Made by a program: the position numbers and the translations under genes. A stretch of 53,366 nt of DNA from Halocafeteria seosinensis (taxonomy: Eukaryota > Sar > Bigyra > Bicosoecida). Below are positions 27,584 through 38,700 of the stretch, piece by piece. The first letter of the stretch is position 1. Each line of letters starts with the position of its first letter. The stretch spans positions 1 through 53,366 of the forward strand of contig LVLI01000144.1 in NCBI GenBank assembly GCA_001687465.1. The letters run 5' to 3'. The notes beneath the pieces are model-generated. The model was not told the origin of the DNA. It saw only the letters and a list, made by a program, of their open reading frames with translations, and did not search any database.

Positions 27584-30500
27584 ATGGCGGCATCTGCTGG
27601 GACACGAGTGTACTTCTCAGTGTACTTCGTGGTTATGGTAGCTGCGATGCTGCACTCCAGCGCTGGAACCGCTGCTCTTAGTACGAACGAGCATTTACCC
27701 TTGGTAGGGTCCGACCGTGAGTATTCACATGTCCAAACATCCTCTTGTTTGACGTATTTTACCTGTGTGTAGAGTCATGTCTGCATACAGACGGCCTTTC
27801 TGCAATGATCGAGCGCTTTCCAAACGGTACGTTGTTCCCCAAGTCTCGATCATGTTCAACTTTAACACAGTTTCCATGCAGCTCGCCGGGACCACCTTGA
27901 AAGGTTGATGCTCTTGAAAGAAAACAAGCGGGAAAGAGAAAGGCATAGTGCAAACTCACCGCGGCGAGACGTCCTCGCCAGAAGTTTGAGCAGTGACAAC
28001 TGCACAGAATTCGTGGTGAACGAAGCATTCACGTGCAGATTTGGAGCGCTTGTCAATGTGGCCATACCAATCGAAGGGATGACATCTTCAGAGTATATTT
28101 TATCGGAGGGCTTTGCCGAAAAGGGCTACATTACTTCGCAAAAGGCACAGCTTGACGAGCCTGAGAGAGAAGCATCACCATCTGCCTTCCCAACAACGTC
28201 TTCTTTCCCCACCCCCTCCTCGTCAAAGACGGCAAGAACCACACCTACGGCCGCCAAGACTCCTACCGCAACCGAAACTGCTGCGAAGACTCCGTTGCCC
28301 ACTATTTCAGCAAGACGAACACCTACTGCTAGTCGAACACCTACTAAAACAGCTCGTCAAACTCCTTCACCAACGAGTACCCAGTCCGCTTCCCCAAGTA
28401 AGACGCCATCCCCCACTGCATCTGAATTGATGACTTCCTCTAGAACTCCATCAAATTCTCGGACGGCAACGCAAACAGGGACACCATCGATGACTTCCTC
28501 TAGAACTCCATCAAATTCTCGGACGGCAACACAAACAGGGACATCATCGATGACTTCCTCTGGATCGCCGTCGAATTCTCGAACGGCAACACAAACAAGG
28601 ACCCCAACGTCCTCCGAAGGGGCTTCTCCCTCAGGGACTTCATCCAACACTGCCACCCTAACCCGAACCCCCAGTACCTCTCCTACTTCCACGAGGACTC
28701 CTACCAAAACACCAACTGACACTCCAACAAGGACTGGTACTCCTTCAAGAACTCCCAGTAGTACTGGGACCGCCTCTCCTACCCGCACTGGCACTCCGTC
28801 GACAACCGCTTCCTTGTCTGTTGGAGCATCTCCATCGAACACGCGGACACCCACCCCTACTGCGTCGGAGACCTCCACTGGAACTGCAACGCGAACTCCT
28901 TCCAAATCTGGCACACCGTCTTTAACTAGGACTGCAACAAGTACCTCGACACCTACAGCGTCTAGAACGGCCACACGAACTCAAACAGGAACTGCAAGTA
29001 ATACGCCTACGCCGACTCCCACTCCCTCCGTAACGTCGTCCACTACGGCAACTGTTGGAACCTCTCCTTCCAACACTCCTTCGAACACCCCTTCTAATAC
29101 TGTTACTCCGAGTACTACCACAAGCTTTTCTTCAACGCCAACCCCCAGTAAGAGCGGTACTTCCACGAACACACCAACTTCCACAGCATCTCATACGTCG
29201 TCCACGACCGCTACATTTGGTACTTCCCCTTCCAGCTCCAAGACTCCGTCCCGCACACCTTCTAGCACGGCCTCAGAGACCGCTACCGCAAGTGCAACTG
29301 CTAGCTCTACTCAGACCCCTTCTTCAACCCCCTCGACTACTGCAACGTTTGGAACTTCACCTTCCAGCTCTCGAACACCGACACGCACTCCTTCGGACAC
29401 GCCTTCTAATAGCCCCACGGCTAGCAAGAGTGCAGCTTCCACACCTACACCTTCGTCGACGAAGACCCCCAGCTCATCCACAACCTCTACCTTCGGTACA
29501 TCCCCTTCCAGTTCTCGTACACCTTCCACCTCGGCTTCCAATTCCGCCCGGGAAACTCCTACAAGAACGCCTACACGGACTTCCACTCCCTCCACCAGTA
29601 TGACTAGTACGAGCACTGTTTCCGCGGCAGAGACATTGGGCGCAACTGGTAGTCCTACTGAAACCCCTACCTCGACGTTCTCTGCTCCAAGAACGTCAGC
29701 AGCCACACCCTCCCCGACGCGAACGAAAACACCTACCCAGACCCCGACTACCTCCCTGGGCGCTACACCTTCAAGCACTACCTCATTGAGCAGGACGCCA
29801 ACGAGGACTCCAACAAGCACCATTTCTCTTAGCAGAACTCCAACACGGACTCCTACCCATACACCATCTTCTACTCGTACCCCTACCGGCACACCGTCTG
29901 TAACTCGAACTGGGACACCCACTCCCCTGTCTTCGCCAACTGTCATCCAGCTGCCAGAGGATGTGTCTGTTGAAAGCCTATTCGTAGTTGGAGAATATGA
30001 GATAGAAGGAATCTCTTCGTCGATACTGAATGAAACAGACTACCAGAAATTCCGTCACATCCTCGGTAAGGAGATTGATGGGTTCCTCAAAGACACTTAT
30101 CCGGACCTGACCTACGAACAACATAGGGTTCTGATAACGCAAATGTGGGATATTGCGGACGAGAAGAGGGTCAAAATATCATTCAACAGGAAGATCGTTA
30201 ACGAGCAAGTGGCTGTAGGGAGCGTGAGCTCCTTACGTTCCCGGTTTCTCGAGGACGACGAAGCGGATGCAATGGCAATTGAGCTTATGCTTGTGGCGTC
30301 AAAAATGCAGCAGAAGGATGACGAATCTGAATTCGATACGTTCCTCGTGAGGGACGCGTTCAATTCCATCTCGGTTCAGACTGACACCATAGCGAAGTTT
30401 CTGGAGCATGTTTTACAAGAAAAAGCGCTTCCAATCAGCATGGAACTCCGCAAGGCATCGGAGAAAGTTGTTCGGCATGCAAATGCGCCAGGCCCTACAA

Positions 30501-31174
30501 GTCCAGCCAGCACAAAAGGGGCTGCTGCCGAGTCTTCTCCTCAGGGCCACTCAGGATTACCTTCGTGGTCAGCACCAGTCCTGATAGGCTGTGGTGTTCT
30601 TCTTCTGGCAGCAATACTACTGTATGTTTATTCCCGCCGACGTAGTCCCGGACGCCACGTGAACAACCGTAATCGTGACATTCCGAGAAGCACCAACAGC
30701 ACCTTTCGGAATCCCACTCTACAAGTAGTCCCCTCGGGCGGGTCTTTCAGGCCCAAAGCCGAAAAGAAGGAGCCTCCAAAGCTACGGAACTCTCCTGGAA
30801 GAGCACCGTCTAAGTCACGCAAAAGCGATTTCCCGAATGATGATAAATCACTCCGTCAAGTTAGCCCTGTGAGGACCGCGTCGGACGAAGCCCTAAAAAA
30901 TCCGCTATTTGCGTCCTCCGGGGCTAAGAACATGAGGGTATCCTTCTCCTCTTCAAAACCTAGGCGCAAAGTACAGCGAAAGCAAAGAGCTACTGAGCAA
31001 GAGCAAGAAGTTTTTATGACATCTGTTTCAATGCTTTTCAGAAAGCAGTCCGCCGCAAACACAAAGGGACTGGAGACGAAGCAGTCGCCTCGATCGCCTA
31101 GTTCCCCAAAGGTAGTACCAGCGTCCGAGGAAAAGGGTTTCCAATATGTGCATTCGCCGCTACATCATCGATAA
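27584..31174 (+). CDS. type I membrane protein with Thr/Ser/Pro-rich (mucin-like) stalk
   Basis: Two exons: 27584-27716 and 27882-31174, with a 165-nt intron (GTGAGT...TGCAG) that keeps frame; 1,141 aa, stop TAA. The start is chosen because MAASAGTRVYFSVYFVVMVA is a good signal peptide ending near Ala/Ala. A small Cys-containing N-terminal region (DNCTEF, FTCRFGA) follows. Then about 590 residues (about 140-730) of TPT, TPSRTP and GTSPSSS repeats form an extended, presumably heavily O-glycosylated stalk. Next is a folded-looking region of about 200 residues (from LPEDVSVESLFVVGEYEIE), which precedes one TM helix (about 940-962, APVLIGCGVLLLAAILLYVY) and a basic, Ser-rich cytoplasmic tail of about 180 residues. 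It is a plausible cell-wall sensor, adhesin or surface-coat protein; the function is unknown. Repeat-rich proteins of this sort are common in algae and oomycetes. Confidence 0.82.
28431..28610 (+). repeat. three tandem 60-bp units inside the stalk-coding region
   Basis: Units start at 28431, 28491 and 28551, each beginning TGACTTCCTCT. The first two differ at only two positions; the third has diverged mainly at its ends. Each adds 20 codons of TP-rich stalk, so length polymorphism between individuals is expected. Confidence 0.95.
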
Positions 31175-31577
31175 ACTCTTTTAAGGGAACGTGATCCTCT
31201 GCCGGTATCGTTACGTAAGCCTGAAGCTTCAGCAGGCAACGGAGCTATTTCCTCCATTCCGATGTTTGATTTGGTCGTACTTGTTCTGTTTTGTGTATCC
31301 CACAAAGAATACATTTCTGTTTCCTCTCCATTAACTATTCAAGTGATTCGATTCGAGTTCTCGATATTTACCTGATCCTGTTTTAGCAGCCGTCGCTTTG
31401 CCGAAACTTTGAAGAACTACGTTTGAAGATTGCATCATCCTGGAGGATTCCTGGTTGAATATGTCAAGTGATTCACTGCAATTTGAAATTAATCCATAAG
31501 GATTGATGACGAAAAGAATTTGAGCATTCAATTGTTTGTACTACCACGCATCATTGGATCAGTCACTTCCATCAGCA
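31175..31577. other. intergenic spacer between stalk protein and UCHL5
   Basis: 403 bases. It holds the stalk-gene 3' end and the UCHL5 promoter. A perfect 12-bp palindrome, CTGAAGCTTCAG (31221-31232), lies 47 bp past the stop. No coding frame is supported. Confidence 0.4.
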
Positions 31578-32892
31578 ATGAGTTGGTCCACCATTGAAAG
31601 CGACCCGGGTGTCTTCACGGAATTGATTGAGACTTACGGCGCTCAGGATGTGCAAGTCGAAGAGCTATACTCGATGGACAATGAGAGTTTCCAGGCATTA
31701 GGCACGGATATATATGGACTCATCTTTCTATTCAAGTAAGCTCAGCTGTACATGAATGGGACGGATCTTGTGGCGGCGCATTGTCGTTCAATGAACCACA
31801 GGATTCAACGAATCGGTCTTCTACACACAAATATGAATGTTGATCACCGTCATCATTCCTGTGCAGATACGAGAATCCTTCAGAGCGACATTCTCAAGGT
31901 CAGGAAGCGGCATCAGAGTACAGGCAATATCTCGATGACCCACGGATCTACTTTGCAAATCAAGTACGAAGTCTATGGTAGTGAAAGGGGACAGAGAATG
32001 AATTTACCCTGATATTACCGTTCGCCAGGTAATCAATAATGCATGCGCGACTCAAGCTATCTTGCATGTGCTATTTAATGCACCAAAGATTGAATTAGGG
32101 GAGACATTGTCCAATTTCAAGAGCTTTACGCACGACTTCCCACCTGAAGTAAGAGTCTCCATAGCAGCCAGGCCAGTACGATGTACTCTCACGTATATGT
32201 GTTTCGCAGCTTCGCGGAGAGTCCATGAACGATTCCGAGGACTTACGAACAGCTCATAATAGTTTTTCACGACCAGAACCCTTTGTCATTGAGGAATCCA
32301 AGAGTGGAGCTTCAGAAGACACCTACCACTACATTGCTTACGTGCCTTTTGAGAACCAAGTGATTGAGTTGGATGGACTATCCCGTGGACCCATTTCTAT
32401 AGGTGAGTTATTTATAGCGTATAAGACGATCACACGGAAGAGTATTTCATAATGGCATGCTTGACTACAGGTACAACTAGTGAAGATCGAACGTGGACAC
32501 AGGTGGCTGCTGAAGCTATTCAACGGAGGATGCAACAATATGGACTTGGTGAGATCCGCTTTAATCTGCTGGCCATATGCAAAGACAAAAGGAAAGCCTA
32601 TAGGGAGGGAATAAACAGGCTCAAGGGAAACTGCAGTTTGGAACAGTTAGACCAGTCTTCTGCGAACAGAGCACGCGAACTAGAAGAGGGTTTGCAAGAA
32701 GAAGAGCAAAAGCGTCGTCGATGGCACATTGAAAACCAGTTCCGAAAGCACAATTTTCTTCCCTTCAACATGGAGCTGCTCCGGATTTTAGCCGAGCAAA
32801 AACAATTGGAACCGATGTACGAAGCTGCGCTGGAAAAAGAAAAGCAAGCTAGACAGCGTGAAAATCAGAGTTCTCATAAGAGCGCTGGATGA
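31578..32892 (+). CDS. UCHL5: ubiquitin C-terminal hydrolase, UCHL5/UCH37 type
   Basis: Five exons: 31578-31735, 31867-31963, 32029-32148, 32210-32402, 32471-32892; introns 131, 65, 61 and 68 nt, all GT-AG; 329 aa, the same length as human UCH37. ATG 31578 is chosen because [16 protein letters not shown] starts directly after it, as in the family. The catalytic set is complete: oxyanion Gln85 (FANQ), Cys91 (NNACATQA), His165 (TYHYIAYV) and Asp180 (ELDG). The C-terminal extension (from about 240) is charged helix with a [15 protein letters not shown] segment, matching the KEKE/ULD tail that binds the RPN13/ADRM1 DEUBAD on the proteasome. It removes ubiquitin from conjugates at the 26S proteasome lid and may also join INO80. 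The first intron contains an open stretch reading WDGSCGG that mimics an exon but breaks the frame. Confidence 0.95.
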
Positions 32893-33447
32893 TAGACCTT
32901 GAGCACAATTGCAATCTCGACTGAACTCTTGCCGAAGTGTGTACGGCGGGGTAGCCCACCTCAGCTAATTCTCGTCGCGCTCACATTTACACAACATCGC
33001 AAATGACGGAACACAGCACTCCAACACAACAAAAACGTCATATGGCTATCCAGTTTACCCGTTAGGTTTCTCGTATCGTTTATGCTAGGTCATAGAGCAC
33101 TCGATGTAACTCTGGTACTTTGCCTTCCAAAATCCCCATTAACCAACCTGCATTCTTTGATAGAGACTTGCGAAACTGATATAAATTGATTCTCTCCAAA
33201 ACCGAAGCTCATCCATGGATATGCGATGCATCATGATGTTCATTGGATTCCTTCCTTCATTGAAGTTGTGTACTTGAACTTCACGCGCTAAGAAGCCTTA
33301 AAGAAGGGCGTACAATGTAACACACTAGAGGCAGAATAACTACGATTGACTGGCGGCAGTGAAGGAGGATTTTTTCTCTGACGGCACTGGTTTAGTATAG
33401 TCGTCACATTTGACAGTAAAACTGTATTGATAGAACAAAAGAACATC
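32893..33447. other. spacer between UCHL5 and the DNL zinc-finger gene
   Basis: 555 bases, tandem orientation, so it holds the UCHL5 terminator and the next promoter. No frame, RNA gene or repeat recognised. Confidence 0.4.
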
Positions 33448-34158
33448 ATGATGCGGCGGATTCTGACTCCCTCCGTGCAGAAACTACAAAAACCCTTTCA
33501 AAGGGCACTCACAGGGGGAAACCGAACTTCAACGACATTCGTATTCCCATGCAACAGAGCATTATCATATTCGGCTAGCACTTGCGGTCACAAGGAGTTG
33601 TGGAGTCCTAATGTGCAGGGACAACACTGTCTTAAGGATCACCAGCGACAGCCGGCATTGAGTGCCACACGCCAGTATCACAGCTCTGGGAATTGTAGTT
33701 GCACAAGTCATACACAGACACAGACACAGACACAGACGCACCAGGGCCATGACGCGTCAAGTACACAGCCGCAAGTACACGAAGGGGAAGAACAGGAAGA
33801 AGGAAGTGATGTACCACTCCCTGGAGCACGCCATGGAGGAGAGAAGTTTGCAATGCTGATGACGTGCACCGTTTGTGAAACTCGCGCGGCCAAAGTGGTG
33901 ACCAAACAAGCATACTATGAAGGCGTAGTGTTGGCACGTTGTCCCGGGTGTGAAAATCTACATCTTATTGCGGACCGACTAGGATGGTTCGAGGATGGTG
34001 GTGTTGACATTCAACAGCTCTTGGAACGGGATGGTCGAGGGGATCAGTTCTCACAACAAACTGTGGGAAACGAAGGCGGAGTTTTGGAACTTACTATGGA
34101 AGACTGGAAGGCGCTCAAGAGTACAGACAAGACGAAATTTACAAACTCGGATGACTAA
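33448..34158 (+). CDS. mitochondrial DNL-type zinc-finger protein (HEP/Zim17/DNLZ)
   Basis: 236 aa from the first in-frame ATG (33448; a second ATG follows directly), stop TAA. The N-terminus is rich in Arg, Ser and Thr without acidic residues, as in a mitochondrial presequence; a His/Gln/Thr low-complexity segment (from a hexanucleotide repeat) and an acidic linker follow. The zinc ribbon starts near residue 140: MTCTVCETRAAKVV, then ARCPGCENLHLIADRLGWF, giving the two CxxC pairs and the Asp-Asn-Leu-type signature (here ENLHLIAD, with Glu instead of Asp in the DNL triplet). Family members are escorts that keep mitochondrial (or plastid) Hsp70 soluble and support protein import and Fe-S cluster work. 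A plastid homologue cannot be excluded if the organism is an alga. It converges on NDUFA12 164 bp away. Confidence 0.9.
   Translation: MMRRILTPSVQKLQKPFQRALTGGNRTSTTFVFPCNRALSYSASTCGHKELWSPNVQGQHCLKDHQRQPALSATRQYHSSGNCSCTSHTQTQTQTQTHQGHDASSTQPQVHEGEEQEEGSDVPLPGARHGGEKFAMLMTCTVCETRAAKVVTKQAYYEGVVLARCPGCENLHLIADRLGWFEDGGVDIQQLLERDGRGDQFSQQTVGNEGGVLELTMEDWKALKSTDKTKFTNSDD
33712..33735 (+). repeat. (ACACAG)4 hexanucleotide repeat within coding sequence
   Basis: Four perfect units encoding alternating Thr-Gln in the linker between presequence and zinc finger. Unit changes would keep the frame, so length variation is tolerable. Confidence 0.9.
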
Positions 34159-34322
34159 ATGTAAATATAGGAAGATGCGACATTGTCACCTCAACTAGCT
34201 GTACATCGGAACGCACCTCGTGGAGATAGCAAGGATTGCCGATGAGCACATAGATGCAATGTTGTATTCAATGGGTGCAGTACCCATATAACGGCTTGGT
34301 ACTATTTGTTTGGCTATAGAAT

Positions 34323-35475
34323 CTACATCAGATTCTGGGCTACCTTCAACTTTTGAATGATACTATTGTGCATGTTGTACCTGTATTCGTACTCCTCCAA
34401 CTCTTTCCTGGCCTGTTCCAATCCTCTTCCTGTAATAGCAGGCTTACTTAGTCTCTCGTATTCAGCAATAATACCACGGAGCATTGTTATATGTTCCTTC
34501 AGGTCTTGGAGTTTCCCATCATCGTCGAGGACAACATTCTCTTTCTCCGCAAAGCGTTGCTCTTCCTCCGTTAATTCCACGTCATCGCCACCGGCAAATG
34601 TTCCTGCCTCACCCTCTTCGAGGAGTTTCGATACCTCAGCTCTAGGCAAACGACCTGCAGCTGCATCTTCCAACTTCTCACGGCGTTTGAGACTCTCCGT
34701 TGTATCCTTCAAACTCCATGGTACTTCCTGTATGTATGGCAATGACTAAGTCTGTCCATTGATACGCGAAGAAGAACAGATATCAATTAAGAAGTACATA
34801 CTCTTTTAGGTTTAAAGTTCCTCTTATCCAAGGGGTGTCCTGGTTGAGTATAGTAGTGATGCTCTCCTGGCTCCGACCCCATGGGTCCCGTTAGGCCATT
34901 GCCTACTCCGTATCCTCGTGGACGCCGCGTTGTATTATTGGGCTCATGCTCTTCTACGACACCGCCTGCAAGGGAGAGTACAGAATGCATAATAAAGAAT
35001 TCATAGTGTAGACACCTGCAACCGTGAGGCCACATACCTAAATTTCGTTCATATTTGGCATCTGAATGGTAAATTATCTTGTCCGGTTCATAGCGCCACG
35101 TCGATCCAATGTGTTTCTGCACACACAAAACATGCAACCAAAGTATATGCATTCACCACCAGAGGTACGCGAAAGCAATACGGTACTTACATCTTTTTGC
35201 TGAGGAGGCTCATCTGTGGTTTGATGGAGCCAAATATGCCATTCAGCAGGGACCAAACTGGCATCCACGTCGTAGAAAGAATGCCCTCCAGCGTATTCCA
35301 CCCATCTCGTTTGACCCCACGCGTACTCTGGGTTCTCGTAGTACTTGTTCCCGTACCGGTCCGTCCCTACGAGACGTCCAAACTTGAGCGTCCTTTGCTG
35401 AAAAAGCTTCGTAAAGGTCCCTCGGAGCCCAAACTCCTTGAGAGCTCGAAACACACTGTCCTGTCCAGCTGGCAT
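34323..35475 (-). CDS. NDUFA12: NADH dehydrogenase complex I subunit NDUFA12 (B17.2) with C-terminal coiled-coil extension
   Basis: Four exons: 35475-35191, 35116-35038, 34965-34802, 34727-34323; introns 74, 72 and 74 nt, GT-AG, in phase; 310 aa, stop TAG. The start is the first ATG (MPAGQDSVFRAL). The NDUFA12 core covers exons 1-3: LKFGRLVGTDRYGNKYYENP, RWVEYAGG, VPAEWHIWLHQTTDEPP, HIGSTWRYEP, RGYGVGNG and YYTQPGHPL. It is an accessory subunit of the complex I peripheral arm, exchanged for NDUFAF2 late in assembly. Family members are usually 140-160 aa; here the fourth exon adds about 135 residues of charged helix (EVPWSLKDTTESLKRREKLE to the end) that I do not recognise. A separate gene starting at ATG 34742 is the alternative, but that ATG sits inside the last intron, just before a clean CAG acceptor. 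The extension is therefore likely but unproven. Confidence 0.85.
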
Positions 35476-35793
35476 TTCTCTTACCACAACCAAATAAACA
35501 AGAACAAAGAGAGGGAGAAAGAAACACCCAATACTCTATCTATTTGCACTATAAAATGACCAATAACATTGTGGGAATGTGTGTGTGTGTATACAAACTG
35601 AATAATTCCCTCCTTTCTCTGAGTAGACGGAAAGTTTGACGTGTATTGGATCTTGTCTTACAACAGCATGGCCTGCTGCACACACGTACATACAATACAG
35701 TATGTCTGAACTGGATAACAAACAAAAATGATGTATGAGTACATTTCTTCTTCTACTTCCTCTTCTATTCGTTTCGTTTCGTAGAGGAAGTGA
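35476..35793. promoter_or_regulatory. bidirectional promoter region, NDUFA12 / GCN2
   Basis: 318 bases between two diverging start codons; both promoters must share this space. A short (TG)6 run lies at about 35577-35590. No core element can be named. Confidence 0.5.
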
Positions 35794-38700
35794 ATGTCGA
35801 AACAACGAAGGGCACCTCCTCCGGGAGGTGGGGGTGGTGCTGCTGCTTCCAGTCCTCCGAGGCAGAGGAACCCTGGCAATAAGTCCCCTAAGAGCAAGCA
35901 GAATGATAGCCAAGAGAATCGAGAACAGCAAGATGATGAGTTCGAAGCGCTCCAAGCGATGTATCCGGAGGAATTGACGCCGCTTCCCCGTGTCTGGAAT
36001 AATTATCAATTCCGTCTGACCTTGCACCCTTTGGGCAACGAGACGCATAAATTGAAACTGACCGTCACTTTACCAGCCAAATATCCCAATATTAGGTACG
36101 TACCGACGAACCGGTCAATTTTCCTTGGTGACAAGGTTCTCAAAGAGTGTAGACGTGCAGACCTGACTTGAGTTTAGTGGGAAGCGAAGGAATCTCGGAC
36201 GAAGATCTGGAGGAATTGAGGAAGCAATTGTACCAAGTATGCGATGATAGATTAGGTACCCCGTCTATTTTTGATGTGGCGACAGAGGCGCAAACATATC
36301 TGGATGAGCACTATGGTGCCAGCGACAGTGCTAGCAATGCCGGAGCTCAGAAAGAATCCATGTACCAGGATATGCTCTCGAGACAACGACAAGCTCAGGA
36401 AACTGTCCAGCAGCATCTCCAGCAGACGGAACAGCATGAGCGACTCAGAGAAGAGACAGCGACACGTGACTTGCATAAACGAATCGGCGAGGATGTACAG
36501 AAACGAACAGAAGCTGCAAAACAGATGAGACAAGAAAGAGGGAAGATAACATCACCGGTCTTGGGTGCCACAGCCCCCAAGCAAGGCCCTGCTCGAAGTG
36601 ACGCGCTGCCACCGCCCGACCTGGATTTGACCAATACGGAGCAAGATAAAAACAATCACGGTAACGACGCCGACCAGGACGAATTCGGGCAGAATCTCCA
36701 AGAAGATGATGCTACTAGCCATGTATTCCTACCGCATATGCAACCCTCGGCGAACCGAGAGAGCCGCTTCGAAACTGACTTTGAGGAAATTGCGTGTTTA
36801 GGGGAAGGAGGATTTGGTAAGGTGTTGAAAGTCAGAAACAGACTTGATGGCATGTTTTATGCCATTAAAGTCATCAAGCTAGAAAAAGAGTCAATGCTGA
36901 ATAAAAAGATGCTAAGGGAAGTTACTACCTTATCTCGCTTGCATCATCGCTACATTGTTCGCTATTTTCAGGCGTGGTTAGAAGGAGGCGACGCTACCCG
37001 GGAAGGAAAAGAAAGGCAGAATCGTATCGGACGGAATCAAGCTAACAGTGATGACCAATCCACGGATGCAGAAGAAAGTGAGACTACACCAACCCTCGCC
37101 TACAAACAGACTGCGAAAAGAGGCCACGAAATAAGTCATGCTACCCAGTCTCAGTACGTCAAAGATGTAGATGGCAGCCTAGTGGATATCTCAGTGGCAG
37201 GTTACGATGAACATCGGGTAGCTCCGCAAATGGACTCTGAACGGAATTTATTCAGTAAGAAACGCACGGGCTCGGAAGACTGGATGGCGCTTGACACGTC
37301 ATCCAGTGGGTATCCGGGAAATGCAAATGCACAAAATGCTCAGAATGAAGAGGATTCTTCGACTGAATCGGAAGAGGAAGACTCCGAAGACGAAGACAGT
37401 AGCTCGGAGGACTCTACAGAATCAGCTTCTTCTTCGACGGAGTCCGATAAAGAACAAGAAGCGAGCTACTCGTTTGACGAAGAAGGTGGTGCTGGCCCAG
37501 AGTACTCAGAAAGTCTTGCTCTTCCAGCAACGAAAGAGGAAAACACAGGCGATTCCTCCCTTTTCGAATGGACTGCGAACGAGCAGCAGCCGGTAGATGG
37601 GAAGAGTACTGATCAAAAACAGGTTCAGAAACCTACAGCTACATCCAAGCCCGCCAAAGCCCCAAGACAGTACCTTTATATCCAAATGGAATTCTGCCCG
37701 GGCTCAACTCTTCGTGAAATAGTCGATGAACATAACCTACGTGAAAACGTGGAAAAGATCTGGCGTCTGTTCAGTCAAATTCTAGAAGCCTTGTCATACC
37801 TTCAAAATCGCGGAGTCATTCATCGAGATTTGAAGCCTCCAAACCTGTTTATTGATGCAGAAGAATGCATCAAGATTGGGGATTTTGGTTTGGCAACAGG
37901 GGAAGGTGATGAATATACATCTCGAACTGGTGTGCCCAAAGCCGGAAAACCCGAAGACTCAAGTGCAACAATGGGTGTCGGAACGACACTGTACAGAGCT
38001 CCAGAATTGGATCCCCATAGCGGCCCAAAAGCCTACGCCCCTCCCAAATCCGGGCAACGGTTTTCTCAGTATGATATTAAGGCGGATATGTTTAGCTTAG
38101 GTGTTATTTTCTTTGAAATGTGGAAGAAGCCCTTTGGGACCAGCTCCGAGAGATACCACACTCTGATGCTTCTCCGAAAGTTGCCGCCGTTAGATTTTAA
38201 GCAAATCAAGAAATCTCTTTCAAGTGATGAGAGATCCATGAAGAAAGCAGCCATGGGAAATCTCCCAGACGAATGCAAACCGCTTTTTGACGGTATTCCA
38301 ACGCAGGCGGTTATCTTGCTCCGTTGGCTTCTCTTACATGATCCATCCAAACGCCCAAGCGCTGACGATGTTCTAGAGTCAAATCTACTGCCGCGTCGGG
38401 GTGAAATAGATGAAGTTAGTTGGATACTGTCAGTTTCCAGATTCTCACGGTGTGTTTTATATTTCCGTGTTCTCTTCTTGCGCAGGGATACTTGGAAGAA
38501 GCCATTCGTGTTGTATCACAACGAGGCAGTGCCACCCATGCTAAATTAATGCAGTCTCTATTTGGGCAACCCACAGAAGATACTGTAGACTTCACTTTCG
38601 AAATCGATCCAGCGTAAGCTCCGTTGAACTCCAACATTGTTGCAACGAGTTGTGATATCAGTTTGTTTACTCTTGCAGATCTACAAAGTCTTATTCTTCT

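Noticed and set aside
28357-28974. 205-codon minus-strand frame rich in Val and Gly (also 29311-29946, 211 codons)
   Set aside because: Exact antisense shadow of the Thr/Pro repeat region; composition is forced by the repeat codons and no domain is present.
34323-34742. Stand-alone 139-codon gene starting MPYIQ
   Set aside because: Its ATG falls within the last bases of a well-formed intron and no promoter space exists; an NDUFA12 exon is simpler. Kept as an alternative in that entry.
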